Below are positions 20,831 through 33,297 of a DNA stretch of 64,000 nt, in pieces. Position 1 is the stretch's first letter; each line of letters begins with the position of its first letter. The notes beneath the pieces are model-generated. The model saw only the letters and a list, made by a program, of their open reading frames with translations. It ran no database searches and was not told the origin of the DNA. Where the stretch lies: positions 203,501 through 267,500 of the forward strand of contig NC_092577.1 of NCBI RefSeq assembly GCF_037975245.1, read 5' to 3'. This DNA is from Apostichopus japonicus. Its lineage: Eukaryota; Echinodermata; Holothuroidea; Aspidochirotida; Stichopodidae. The translations under genes were made by a program, and so were the position numbers.

Positions 20831-21729
20831 GGATTGATGATTAACTGTTACTTCCCTTTGTTCCTTTAAGAAACTCACTGTTTGTTGTTTCTTTCTTTAA
20901 CAGTATCATGCACTATTTGTTGCTCCTTTTCTGGCTTTGTTTATACAGTACCTTCAATATTTATGAAATTATTCTTGTTTTGTAATTCAACAAGCTCAAT
21001 ACCAGATTGATACTTTGAATTTTGTTTTAGGTGTTTTTGATTCCTGGCTGTTTTTGATTCCTGGCTGTTATTGATTCCTGGTTGTAATTGATTCCTGGCT
21101 GTTATTGAGGCAAAAGGAATCTTTGTTTCTTATAAGATAATAAGATAAGATGTGTATGTGTGTGAAAAAGAAAAGTGTGTCAAGCAAATCCTGATGCCCA
21201 TTGCCTTCAAACATGGTGGGCATCCATGGGTGTGGGATATAGTGCCTTGGTGACTTATGATGTCATACTGTCACGGTTCACAGGTCAAACAACCATTATG
21301 CCCATATGATAGAATAGCCGAAATCCTATAACCAATGTGGTTTATCAGACTGCAAGTCAATGAATATAAAATGCCAAAGTTCACATAATCAAGGCGGTAA
21401 AAGGTTAGTTAAAAACATACATTTCTTACACTTTGTGTATGATGCTGTTAAACCTTGTCAGAGGGATCATAAAATCATGGTTTCAGTGATTAAGTAGTTG
21501 ATCTTTGATCAGTTGGATGCTTTTCCCCAGTCAGCTACAATATCACACCCAAATCAGTGCAAAAATGTCCAATTCTTGTAGATACCACACATGTACAGTA
21601 TTCTGTTGTTATATCTTTGTTTCCCACATACCCAGTTCATGAAATCATTTTTCCAACTCTAGCCTGGTACCACACATGTACAGTAATCTATAAAAGATTC
21701 ATGCACTATTTCCGTTTGTCAACTTTTCT
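20831..21729. repeat. Intron 7 spacer with a short 17-18-bp repeat at 21041-21110
   Basis: Four copies of a unit containing TTGATTCCTGGCTGT occur at about 21037-21110. The rest looks like diverged dispersed DNA, including a CACAGGTCAAAC-type segment, with no reading frame of interest. Confidence 0.6.
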
Positions 21730-24700
21730 GTAGATTGCAGCCACTTAACTGTATCAGTACTATAACTGTCCTCCATTTTAGAGAAGGGTTACACTTTCAG
21801 TTCCTTGGTGGTTGCAACACTTGCTATACTACCATATTGTGTAAGAATTAAGTTGGATTACTTAACTGTATTAGTTAACTGGATTACTTAACTGTATCAG
21901 TTCTATAACTGTCCTCCATTTTAGAGAAGGGTTACACTTTCAGTTCCTTGATGGTTGCAACACTTGCTATACTACCATATTGTGTAAGAATTAAGTTGGA
22001 TTACTTAACTGTATTAGTTAACTGGATTACTTAATTGTATCAGTTCTATAACTGTCCTCCATTTAAGAGAAGGGTTACACTTTCAGTTCCTTGATGGTTG
22101 CAACACTTGCTATACTACCATATTGTGTAAGAATTAAGTTGGATTACTTAACTGTATTAGTTAACTGGATTACTTAACTGTATCAGTTCTATAACTGTCC
22201 TCCATTTAAGAGAAGGGTTACACTTTCAGTTCCTTGATGGTTGCAACACTTGCTATAGTACCATATTGTGTAAGAATTAAGTTGGATTACCTAACTGTAT
22301 TAGTTAACTGGATTACTTAACTGTATCAGTTCTATAACTGTCCTCCATTTAAGAGAAGGGTTACACTTTCAGTTCCTTGATGGTTGCAACACTTGCTATA
22401 CTACCATATTGTGTAAGAATTAAGTTGGATTACTCAACTGTATTAGTTAACTGGATTACTTAACTGTATCAGCTCTATAACTGTCCTCCATTTAAGAGAA
22501 GGGTTACACTTTCAGTTCCTTGATGGTTGCAACACTTGCTATACTACCATATTGTGTAAGAATTAAGTTGGATTACTCAACTGTATTAGTTAACTGGATT
22601 ACTTAACTGTATCAGCTCTATAACTGTCCTCCATTTAAGAGAAGGGTTACACTTTCAGTTCCTTGATGGTTGTAACACTTGCTATACTACCATATTGTGT
22701 AAGAATTAAGTTGGATTACTTAACTGTATTAGTTAACTGGATTACTTAACTGTATCAGTTCTATAACTGTCCTCCATTTAAGAGAAGGGTTACACTTTCA
22801 GTTCCTTGATGGTTGCAACACTTGCAATACTACCATATTGTGTAAGAATTAAGTTGGATTACTTAACTGTATTAGTTAACTGGATTACTTAACTGTATCA
22901 GTTCTATAACTGTCCTCCATTTTAGAGAAGGGTTACACTTTCAGTTCCTTGATGGTTGCAACACTTGCTATACTACCATATTGTGTAAGAATTAAGTTGG
23001 ATTACTTAACTGTATTAGTTAACTGGATTACTTAACTGTATCAGTTCTATAACTGTCCTCCATTTAAGAGAAGGGTTACACTTTCAGTTCCTTGGTGGTT
23101 GTAACACTTGCTATACTACCATATTGTGTAAGAATTAAGTTGGATTACTTAACTGTATTAGTTAACTGGATTACTTAACTGTATCAGTTCTATAACTGTC
23201 CTCCATTTAAGAGAAGGGTTACACTTTCAGTTCCTTGATGGTTGCAACACTTGCTATACTACCATATTGTGTAAGAATTAAGTTGGATTACTTAACTGTA
23301 TTAGTTAACTGGATTACTTAACTGTATCAGCTCTATAACTGTCCTCCATTTAAGAGAAGGGTTACACTTTCAGTTCCTTGGTGGTTGTAACACTTGCTAT
23401 ACTACCATATTGTGTAAGAATTAAGTTGGATTACTTAACTGTATTAGTTAACTGGATTACTTAACTGTATCAGTTCTATAACTGTCCTCCATTTTAAAGA
23501 AGGGTTACACTTTCAGTTCCTTGATGGTTGCAACACTTGCTATACTACCATATTGTGTAAGAATTAAGTTGGATTACTTAACTGTATTAGTTAACTGGAT
23601 TACTTAATTGTATCAGTTCTATAACTGTCCTCCATTTAAGAGAAGGGTTACACTTTCAGTTCCTTGATGGTTGCAACACTTGCTATACTACCATATTGTG
23701 TAAGAATTAAGTTGGATTACTTAACTGTATTAGTTAACTGGATTACTTAATTGTATCAGTTCTATAACTGTCCTCCATTTAAGAGAAGGGTTACACTTTC
23801 AGTTCCTTGATGGTTGCAACACTTGCTATACTACCATATTGTGTAAGAATTAAGTTGGATTACTTAACTGTATTAGTTAACTGGATTACTTAACTGTATC
23901 AGTTCTATAACTGTCCTCCATTTAAGAGAAGGGTTACACTTTCAGTTCCTTGATGGTTGCAACACTTGCTATAGTACCATATTGTGTAAGAATTAAGTTG
24001 GATTACCTAACTGTATTAGTTAACTGGATTACTTAACTGTATCAGTTCTATAACTGTCCTCCATTTAAGAGAAGGGTTACACTTTCAGTTCCTTGATGGT
24101 TGCAACACTTGCTATACTACCATATTGTGTAAGAATTAAGTTGGATTACTTAACTGTATTAGTTAACTGGATTACTTAACTGTATCAGTTTTATAACTGT
24201 CCTCCATTTAAGAGAAGGGTTACACTTTCAGTTCCTTGATGGTTGCAACACTTGCTATACTACCATATTGTGTAAGAATTAAGTTGGATTACTTAACTGT
24301 ATTAGTTAACTGGATTACTTAACTGTATCAGTTCTATAACTGTCCTCCATTTTAGAGAAGGGTTACACTTTCAGTTCCTTGATGGTTGCAACACTTGCTA
24401 TACTACCATATTGTGTAAGAATTAAGTTGGATTACTTAACTGTATTAGTTAACTGGATTACTTAACTGTATCAGTTCTATAACTGTCCTCCATTTTAGAG
24501 AAGGGTTACACTGTCAGTTCCTTGATGGTTGCAACACTTGCTATACTACCATATTGTGTAAGAATTAAGTTGGATTAGATTACTGTATTAGTTAACTGGA
24601 TTACTTAACTGTATCAGTTCTATAACTGTCCTCCATTTTAAAGAAGGGTTACACTTTCAGTTCCTTGATGGTTGCAACACTTGCTATACTACCATATTGT

Positions 24701-26120
24701 GTAAGAATTAAGTTGGATTACTTAACTGTATTAGTTAACTGGATTACTTAACTGTATCAGTTCTATAACTGTCCTCCATTTTAGAGAAGGGTTACACTTT
24801 CAGTTCCTTGGTGGTTGCAACACTTGCTATACTACCATATTGTGTAAGAATTAAGTTGGATTACCTAACTGTATGAGTTAAGTGGATTACTTAACTGTAT
24901 CAGTTCTATAACTGTCCTCCATTTTAGAGAAGGTTACACTTTCAGTTCCTTGATGGTTGCAACACTTGCTATACTACCATATTGTGTAAGAATTAAGTTG
25001 GATTACTTAACTGTATTAGTTAACTGGATTACTTAACTGTATCAGTTTTATAACTGTCCTCCATTTAAGAGAAGGGTTACACTTTCAGTTCCTTGATGGT
25101 TGCAACACTTGCTATACTACCATATTGTGTAAGAATTAAGTTGGATTACTTAACTGTATTAGTTAACTGGATTACTTAACTGTATCAGTTCTATAACTGT
25201 CCTCCATTTAAGAGAAGGGTTACACTTTCAGTTCCTTGATGGTTGCAACACTTGCTATACTACCATATTGTGTAAGAATTAAGTTGGATTACTTAACTGT
25301 ATTAGTTAACTGGATTACTTAACTGTATCAGTTCTATAACTGTCCTCCATTTAAGAGAAGGGTTACACTTTCAGTTCCTTGATGGTTGCAACACTTGCTA
25401 TACTACCATATTGTGTAAGAATTAAGTTGGATTACTTAACTGTATTAGTTAACTGGATTACTTAACTGTATCAGTTCTATAGTTCTGTCCTCCATTTAAG
25501 AGAAGGGTTACACTTTCAGTTCCTTGATGGTTGCAACACTTGCTATACTACCATATTGTGTAAGAATTAAGTTGGATTACCTCACTGTATTAGTTAACTG
25601 GATTACTTAACTGTATCAGTTCTATAACTGTCCTCCATTTAAGAGAAGGTTACACTTTCAGTTCCTTGATGGTTGCAACACTTGCTATACTACCATATTG
25701 TGTCAGAATTAAGTTGGATTACTTAACTGTATTAGTTAACTGGATTACTTAACTGTATCAGTTCTATAACTGTCCTCCATTTAAGAGAAGGGTTACACTT
25801 TCAGTTCCTTGATGGTTGCAACACTTGCTATACTACCATATTGTGTAAGAATTAAGTTGGATTACTTAACTGTATTAGTTAACTGGATAACTTAACTGTA
25901 TTAGTTCTATAACTGTCCTCCATTTTAGAGTTGGTTACACTTTCAGATCCTTGATGGTGTCTATGCTACCATATTGTGTAAGAATTAAGTTGGATTAGAT
26001 TACTGTATTAGTTAACTGGATTACTTAACTGTATCAGTTCTATAACTGTCCTCCATTTAAGAGAAGGGTTACACTTTCAGATCCTTGATGGTGTCTATGC
26101 TACCATATTGTGTAAGAATT
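21730..26120. repeat. 143-bp tandem array, about 30 copies (intron 7)
   Basis: GTAAGAATTAAGTTGGATTA recurs at 21841, 21984 and 22127, giving a 143-nt period through to about 26110. Internal duplications (GGATTACTTAACTGTAT twice per unit) show the unit itself arose from shorter repeats. The last units are truncated and diverged (ATCCTTGATGGTGTCTATGC). Confidence 0.95.
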
Positions 26121-26186
26121 TAGCTGCAATATCATTGATGATCTAATTGTTAGCATAATTGGCACAGCCAGTGGAGCTAATACACA

Positions 26187-26252
26187 GTGTCTATCTATCT
26201 ATCTATCTATTGTCTATCTATCTATCTATCTATTTATTGTCTGTCTGTCTGT
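26187..26252. repeat. (TCTA)n and (GTCT)n microsatellite
   Basis: Runs of TCTA, interrupted twice, are followed by four GTCT units, directly after the end of the 143-bp array. Confidence 0.95.
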
Positions 26253-27529
26253 CAACAGTACCTAAAAGTATGTTGCTTACAGGCCATATGCTCAGTCAAG
26301 ATCATAGGGGCTTTTGCTTACGTTTACACATAAAGTAGGTCAATGTCATTTGGGGTCAAGGCAGATCCAACTTTAAATCCTTTAAAATGCTTATTTTCCT
26401 ATGGTGTAATCTGATCTGGATGAAAATTTGTGTCAGTTGGTCAGTTGATGAAGGGGCACAACAGTTGTACAATGGTAACAGGTCCAAGGTCATTTCACAA
26501 AGTTATTAAATGAAATAGTGAATTATTTTTCAAACAAATATTCTTTGTTTGGGGTAAATCTAACTTTGACCTAAGTTGGTAACAATAGTCAGCTGATAGT
26601 GGGTTAAAAGAAAGTGTGCAGTAATGGAAGTTCAAAGATTATATGATGCTATAAGCTGGCAAACGGAAGGTGGCTTTAACCTGCATTTTTTGTGGAGGCT
26701 TGCTCAGACTTTCGCAACCTTGATCTAAACAATTCAGTCTTCAAGTGGAACAATATGAAGAAGAAGATTATTTATTTCTACATTCCATATCAATTCCATA
26801 TGAATGCTACCATAACAGTGCATAGGAGTAACAATTGAATTCACCACAGTTGAACAGAAAATTGAACAGCAAATAATACAATTGATATAAATGTAAATGG
26901 AAGTAGAGGAACCAGAAATAAGTCATGTAAATGGAAGTAGAGGAACCAGAAATAAACCAAGCTCTTTGAGTCTGATCCCTGTCTTAAGCAGTATGCAATA
27001 TAGTTCAGAGCTCATTTGGAAATGATACAGGCGGACACATGACATTGGTTACAGTACATGGCAAGTTATCTCAGTCGTTGTGCCTCTCTTTGACAGACTC
27101 TTCACTTTGTTGAGGTCAACAGGGTCAAAATTTGTCAAGGGAACCAAAGCATTACCCATAGATAAGTTAAATCCAGTGGTCAAACTGCCCAGGTTTGATG
27201 TCAATCAAATGAAAATTTATCTTTATGGGTTATTAACTGTCAAACATTTAAGTGAAGAATGGGTTTGAGCCCATCTACTGTATTAGTTAAGTGGTCTACA
27301 TTAGGAGTTAGTTGCAATGCAGTGGATGGATTCTGTCAATTGCAACAAATGTTTTCCTTGCTGGATATAAGACAATTGTTTCATGTCTGCACAAATTTGG
27401 AAATGATAAACTTGGAGAAGGAGGCCAAGCTCATTTCTCTTCAGAATGAAACTAAACTAAATCATTTTCAGATTCCAAAGAGAATATTTATGTTGGAAGT
27501 TACTGACAAGATTCCATCACCTGAAAGAG
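26253..27529. other. Intron 7 dispersed-repeat-like DNA
   Basis: The stretch has phrases such as GTCATTTGGGGTCAAGGCAG and GAGGTCAACAGGGTCAAAA, characteristic of old dispersed repeats. A 38-nt direct duplication (core AATGGAAGTAGAGGAACC) lies at about 26889 and 26927. No gene is recognised. Confidence 0.5.
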
Positions 27530-29527
27530 GACACTGTCGTGATAAGCAACAGTATATCAAATTGGTTTATTACCTGTTGCACACAGACAACATGGAATGG
27601 CACTGTTGTGATAAGCAACGGTATCTCAAATTGGTTTATTACCTGTTACAGACATACAACATGGAATGGCACTGTCGTGATAAGCAACGGTATCTCCAAT
27701 TGGTTTATTATCTGTTGCACACAGACAACATGGAATGGCACTGTCGTGATAAGCAACAGTATCTCAAATTGGTTTATTACCTGTTACACACAGACAACAT
27801 GGAATGGCACTGTCGTGATAAGCAACAGCATATCAAATTGGTTTATTATCTGTTGCACACAGACAACATGGAATGGCAGTGTTGTGACAAGCAACAGTAT
27901 ATCAAATTGGTTTATTACCTGTTGCACACAGACAACATGGAATGGCACTGTTGTGACAAGCAACAGTATATCAAATTGGTTTATTATCTGTTGCACACAG
28001 ACAACATGGAATGGCAGTGTTGTGACAAGCAACAGTATCTCAAATTGGTTTATCACCTGTTACACACAGACAACATGGAATGGCAGTGTTGTGACAAGCA
28101 ACAGTATATCAAATTGGTTTATTACCTGTTGCACACAGACAACATGGAATGGCACTGTTGTGACAAGCAGTAGTATCTCAAATTGGTTTATTACCTGTTA
28201 CACACAGACAACATGGAATGGCAGTGTTGTGACAAGCAACAGGATCTCCAATTGGTTTATTACCTGTTACACACAGACAACATGGAATGGCACTGTTGTG
28301 ACAAGCAGTAGTATCTCAAATTGGTTTATTACCTGTTGCACACAGACAACATGGAATGGCAGTGTTGTGACAAGCAACAGTATATCAAATTGGTTTATTA
28401 TCTGTTGCACACGGACAACATGGAATGGCAGTGTTGTGACAAGCAACAGTATCTCAAATTGGTTTATCACCTGTTACACACAGACAACATGGAATGGCAG
28501 TGTTGTGACAAGCAACAGTATCTCAAATTGGTTTATTACCTGTTGCACACAGACAACATGGAATGGCACTGTTGTGACAAGCAGTAGTATCTCAAATTGG
28601 TTTATTACCTGTTACACACAGACAACATGGAATGGCAGTGTTGTGACAAGCAACAGTATATCAAATTGGTTTATTACCTGTTGCACACAGACAACATGGA
28701 ATGGCAGTGTTGTGACAAGCAGTAGTATATCAAATTGGTTTATTATCTGTTGCACACAGACAACATGGAATGGCAGTGTTGTGACAAGCAACAGTATATC
28801 AAATTGGTTTATTATCTGTTGCACACAGACAACATGGAATGGCACTGTTGTGACAAGCAACAGTATATCAAATTGGTTTATTATCTGTTGCACACAGACA
28901 ACATGGAATGGCAGTGTTGTGACAAGCAACAGGATCTCAAATTGGTTTATTACCTGTTGCACACAGACAACATGGAATGGCAGTGTTGTGACAAGCAACA
29001 GTATATCAAATTGGTTTATTACCTGTTGCACACAGACAACATGGAATGGCACTGTTGTGACAAGCAGTAGTATATCAAATTGGTTTATTACCTGTTGCAC
29101 ACAGACAACATGGAATGGCAGTGTTGTGACAAGCAGTAGTATCTCAAATTGGTTTATTACCTGTTGCACACAGACAACATGGAATGGCACTGTTGTGACA
29201 AGCAACAGTATCTCAAATTGGTTTAATATCTGTTGCACACAGACAACATGGAATGGCAGTGTTGTGACAAGCAGTAGTATATCAAATTGGTTTATTACCT
29301 GTTGCACACAGACAACATGGAATGGCAGTGTTGTGACAAGCAGTAGTATCTCAAATTGGTTTATTACCTGTTGCACACAGACAACATGGAATGGCACTGT
29401 TGTGACAAGCAACAGTATCTCAAATTGGTTTATTATCTGTTGCACACAGACAACATGGAATGGCACTGTTGTGACAAGCAGCAATGGCTCAAATTGGTTT
29501 ATCATTTTGTTACACACAGACAACATG
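27530..29527. repeat. 69-bp tandem array, about 29 copies (intron 7)
   Basis: The unit is 69 nt with TATCAAATTGGTTTATTACC and GACAACATGGAATGGCA. Since 69 is divisible by 3 and the unit lacks stops in one frame, a 667-codon frame runs through it, and other frames on both strands are also long. The flanking GTF3C2 exons join perfectly without it, so I call it non-coding. Confidence 0.95.
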
Positions 29528-29612
29528 GTGTTTGAACTATAAAAGTTTGTGAAAGTCACTTTGTAAAAGTCAATTGCGCTACAATATGTTGATGTTCTAA
29601 TTTTGTCCACAG

Positions 29613-29778
29613 ATGATCACTACCTGTTAGTGGTTGGTTCTGATAGACTCACCTCTATATGGGATACAAGGAACCCTGACTGTGCCCTTAATGATGTTTC
29701 ATACTGTACTTCTGTGGACTGCCATTGGCCTCTCTATCATAATGTTGGCTTTGTTTCCACAGAGAAGACAAGTGAAAG
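29613..29778 (+). CDS. GTF3C2: GTF3C2 exon 8, WD-like blade
   Basis: The acceptor is TTTTGTCCACAG and the donor GTAATA. It encodes DDHYLLVVGSDRLTSIWDTR, a textbook WD blade end (GSD-R-x-x-x-x-WD), followed by a Cys/His-containing strand with HWPLYHNVGFVSTEKTSE. It leaves AG in phase. The match to the family's SAGSDRKIKFWDLR-type strand is clear. Confidence 0.92.
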
Positions 29779-29929
29779 GTAATACTATGGGAATTATTAA
29801 AACATCTGCAGCATCTTCAGAGTGGTGCAGCAGCAATATGACATGACTGTGTTTCTGTAGGAACAAAACTAAGTGGTAATTGGATGTCTATGCATTCACA
29901 GAAATAATATTAAAGAAAAAACATTGTAT

Positions 29930-31420
29930 AATGTGACAGATCATGATGATATCAGGACATTGTTGTATGGTGTGACCGAATATAATGTTGATATCAGGAC
30001 ATTGTTGTATGGTGTGACAGATCATATTGATGATATCAGGACATTGTTGGATGATGTGGCAGAACATGTTGATGATATCATGACATTGTTGTATGGTGTG
30101 ACAGATCATATTGGTGATATCATGGCATTATTGTATGGTGTGACAAAACATGTTTATGATATCAGGACATTGTTGTATGGTGGGACAGATCATATTGATG
30201 ATATCAGGACATTATTGTATGGTGTGACAGAACATAATGTTGATATCAGGACATTGTTGTATGGTGTGACAGAACATAATGTTGATATCAGGACATTGTT
30301 GTATGGTGTGACAGATCATATTGGTGATATCAGGACATTGTTGTTTGGTGTGACAAAACATGTTGATGATATCATGACATTATTGTATGGTGTGACAGAT
30401 CATATAGTTGATATCAGGACATTGTTGTATGGTGTGACAGAATGCTATGTTGATATCAGGACATTGTTGTATACTGTGCGGGAACATTCTGTTGATATCA
30501 GGACATTTTTGCATAATGTGGCAGATCATAATGTTGATATCAGGACATTGCACATATATTGTGCCAGAAAATTATGTTGATATCAGGACATTGTTGTATA
30601 CTGTGCAGGAACATTATGTTGATATCAGGACATTGTTGTATACTGTGCAGGAACATTATGTTGATATCAGGACATTGTTGTATACTGTGCAGGAACATTA
30701 TGTTGATATCAGGAGATTGTTGCATACTGTGCGGGAACATTATGTTGATATCAGGAGATTGTTGTATACTGTGTGGGAACATTATGTTGATATCAGGAGA
30801 TTGTTGTATACTGTGTGGGAACATTATGTTGATATCAGGAGATTGTTGTATACTGTGTGGGAACATTATGTTGATATCAGGAGATTGTTGTATACTGTGC
30901 AGGAACATTATGTTGATATCAGGAGATTGTTGCATACTGTGCGGGAACATTATGTTGATATCAGGAGATTGTTGTATACTGTGTGGGAACATTATGTTGA
31001 TATCAGGAGATTGTTGTATACTGTGTGGGAACATTATGTTGATATCAGGAGATTGTTGCATACTGTGCGGGAACATTATGTTGATATCAGGAGATTGTTG
31101 CATACTGTGCGGGAACATTATGTTGATATCAGGACATTGTTGTATACTGTGCAGGAACATTATGTTGATATCAGGAGATTGTTGCATACTGTGCGGGAAC
31201 ATTATGTTGATATCAGGAGATTGTTGCATACTGTGCGGGAACATTATGTTGATATCAGGAGATTGTTGTATACTGTGTGGGAACATTATGTTGATATCAG
31301 GACATTGTTGTATACTGTGCGGGAACATGTTGATATCAGGAGATTGTTGTATACTGTGCGGGAACATTATGTTGATATCAGAAGATTGTTGCATGATGTG
31401 GCAGATCACAATGGTAACAC
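29930..31420. repeat. 42-bp tandem array, about 35 copies (intron 8)
   Basis: The unit is 42 nt with GTTGATATCAGGACATTGTTG. The left half carries TATGGTGTGACAGATCAT-type units and the right half TATACTGTGCGGGAACAT-type units, a clear shift in subfamily at about 30470. Long open frames on both strands result from the multiple-of-three length. The array fills most of intron 8. Confidence 0.95.
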
Positions 31421-31474
31421 TATGAACTGAAGTTTATAACACGATATTACTTTCTTTTGTTTCTGATTTTCCAG

Positions 31475-31559
31475 TTCCAAAGGCTGTAATGTGTACATGC
31501 TTGATGCTGGCTTACTGAAATATAGATCTACTATACTTCCCTTGCATGATATCATTTGG
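31475..31559 (+). CDS. GTF3C2: GTF3C2 exon 9
   Basis: This 85-nt exon sits between TGATTTTCCAG and GTAAGC. It reads SKGCNVYMLDAGLLKYRSTI and ends LHDIIW in phase 0. It corresponds to the family strand containing an I-x-Y-I-D-A-G-type segment followed by the T-V-W-S-L strand. The exon is far too short to be seen as an ORF. The 42-bp array occupies most of the intron before it. Confidence 0.85.
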
Positions 31560-31862
31560 GTAAGCAAATTCTTGTTGTTCTCATTGCATGCCCTTGGTAG
31601 ACTTTGAAGAGACTCAAAGTTCAAACATAAACTTGTATCTCAGTCAAATTGTGTGTGAATAGAACCAATAAGAATATGGTTCAGAGTACAATTACTGCTC
31701 TCTTTGTTAACATGGTTGTGAAAGACAGCTAAGTATTATTTTTGCCTGTCCTGCTCACTTCTCCTCTCTTCTCCTTCCCCTCTTCCATCCCCATCCTTTC
31801 ATGACCCTCATCCCACCTTGATCTCTGCAAGTCTTTCATGCTATTGCTTTCTTTGTCCTTAG

Positions 31863-31985
31863 TCAATCAGCATATCTGATTGGATTCAATGTGTGGCAGC
31901 TGGTGATGAAGATGGTAAACTTGCAATTACATTGAACAATGCAGATACTGGGATGAGGATCTATAAGCCACGTAGTAAGGTTGCG
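31863..31985 (+). CDS. GTF3C2: GTF3C2 exon 10, WD-like blade
   Basis: This exon is 123 nt (41 codons, phase 0 at both ends), from CTTTGTCCTTAG to the strong donor GTAAGT. It reads SISISDWIQCVAAGDEDGKL followed by MRIYKPRSKVA. The DW-x-x-x-x-AAGD-x-x-G-x-L signature matches the penultimate propeller blade of the TFIIIC subunit. Being phase 0 and 0, it could be skipped without a frameshift. Confidence 0.88.
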
Positions 31986-32127
31986 GTAAGTCTGCTGGAC
32001 TTTTAAGGTTCTTTCCTCACTTTATTGTAATCTCTTCATTGACATGATTTCTATCACTTCCAGCTAAATACTAGCTCCCTATTCTTGTACCTGTTATGCC
32101 ATAAAAACAATGTAAGTTTCCTTGAAT

Positions 32128-33175
32128 CACATCAAGTTCTATGATCCTCACCCTTATATCCCTACAGGGACTGCTTCCAACTCATGACTGAATAGCTCAG
32201 TTGGTATAACACAGGATTTGTTATCTTCAGGTCACTGGTTCCAATTCTATGATCCTCACCCTTATATCCCTACAGGGACTGCTTCCAACTCATGACTGAA
32301 TAGCTCAGTTGGTATAGTACAGGATTTGTTATCATCAAGTTCTATGATCCTCACCCTTATATCCCTACAGGGACTGCTTCCAACTCATGACTGAATAGTT
32401 AAGTTGGTATAGCACAGGATTTGTTATCTTCAGGTCACTGGTTCCAATTCTATGATCCTCACCCATATAACCCTACAGGGACTGCTTCCAACTCATGACT
32501 GAATAGCTCAGTTGGTATAGCACAGGATTTGTTATCATCAAGTTCTATGATCCTCACCCTTATATCCCTACAGGGACTGCTTCCAACTCATGACTGAATA
32601 GTTAAGTTGGTATAGCACAGGATTTGTTATCATCAAGTTCTATGATCCTCACCCTTATATCCCTACAGGGACTGCTTCCAACTCATGACTGAATAGCTCA
32701 GTTGGTATAGCACAGGATTTGTTATCTTCAGGTCACTGGTTCCAATTCTATGATCCTCACCCTTATATCCCTACAGGGACTGCTTCCAACTCATGACTGA
32801 ATAGCTCAGTTGGTATAGTACAGGATTTGTTATCATCAAGTTCTATGATCCTCACCCTTATATCCCTACAGGGACTGCTTCCAACTCATGACTTAATAGC
32901 TCAGTTGGTATAGCACGGGATTTGTTATCTTCAGGTCACTGGTTCCAATTCTATGATCCTCACCCTTATATCCCTACAGGGACTGCTTCCAACTCATGAC
33001 TGAATAGCTCAGTTGGTATAGCACAGGATTTGTTATCTTCAGGTCACTGGTTCCTATTCTATTATCCTCACCCTTATATCCCTACATGGGCTGCTTCCAA
33101 CTCATGACTGAATAGCTAAGTTGGTATAGCACAGGATTTGTTATCTTCAGGTCACTGGTTCCAATCCTGTTCTAG
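32128..33175 (+). repeat. tRNA-like tandem array, 10 units of 95 or 108 bp (intron 10)
   Basis: Each unit has a tRNA A-box-like TAGCTCAGTTGG; copies start at 32193, 32301, 32396, 32504, 32599, 32694, 32802, 32897, 33005 and 33113. Six long (108-bp) units also carry GGTCACTGGTTCC, a B-box-like motif starting 44 nt after the A box, as in a tRNA. Short (95-bp) units have lost it. The sequence between resembles a tRNA-Thr(TGT) anticodon arm (GGATTTGTTATC). The acceptor stem is not preserved, so these are tRNA-derived remnants rather than tRNA genes. Each unit also has TATATCCCTACAGGG, a 3' splice-site look-alike. Confidence 0.85.
33113..33167 (+). promoter_or_regulatory. Best-preserved Pol III A box/B box pair in the tRNA-like array
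   Basis: The last unit has TAGCTAAGTTGG at 33113 (full match to TRGCNNAGNNGG). It also has GGTTCCAATCC at 33157 (one mismatch to GGTTCGANTCC), 44 nt apart as in tRNAs. The T-stem ACTGG/CCTGT pairs at four of five positions. Two TTTT runs at 33193 and 33203 could serve as terminators. Whether TFIIIC binds is unknown. Confidence 0.5.
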
Positions 33176-33297
33176 CTTAAATTTATTTGCTCTTTTCAAC
33201 TCTTTTCTTATATAATTTCCCAATGATTTTGTTGTTGTTGGTTTACTCACACAGAATAATAAACTTACCAGTAATAACCACAATTTGTTTTCTGCAG

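Noticed and set aside
18372-20837. Several overlapping plus-strand frames (up to 388 codons) with repeated 13-residue peptides such as RESLLVVCFFVTI
   Set aside because: They are translations of the 39-bp array within intron 7. Frames change whenever a 31-bp unit occurs, and GTF3C2 exons 7 and 8 join in phase without them.
27259-29610. A 667-codon frame and other long frames on both strands through the 69-bp array
   Set aside because: The unit length is a multiple of three with few stops, so open frames are expected. No splice evidence links it to the gene, and the WD blade between exons 7 and 8 is complete without it.
29873-31430. Long frames (up to 327 codons) with VDIRTLLY-type repeats
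   Set aside because: Same artefact from the 42-bp array in intron 8. Exons 8 and 9 join in phase across it.
32186-33180. Functional tRNA genes in the intron 10 array
   Set aside because: The A and B boxes and anticodon-arm similarity are present, but acceptor stems do not pair, the T-stem is broken in all but the last unit, and an extra base disturbs the anticodon arm. They are tRNA-derived repeats.
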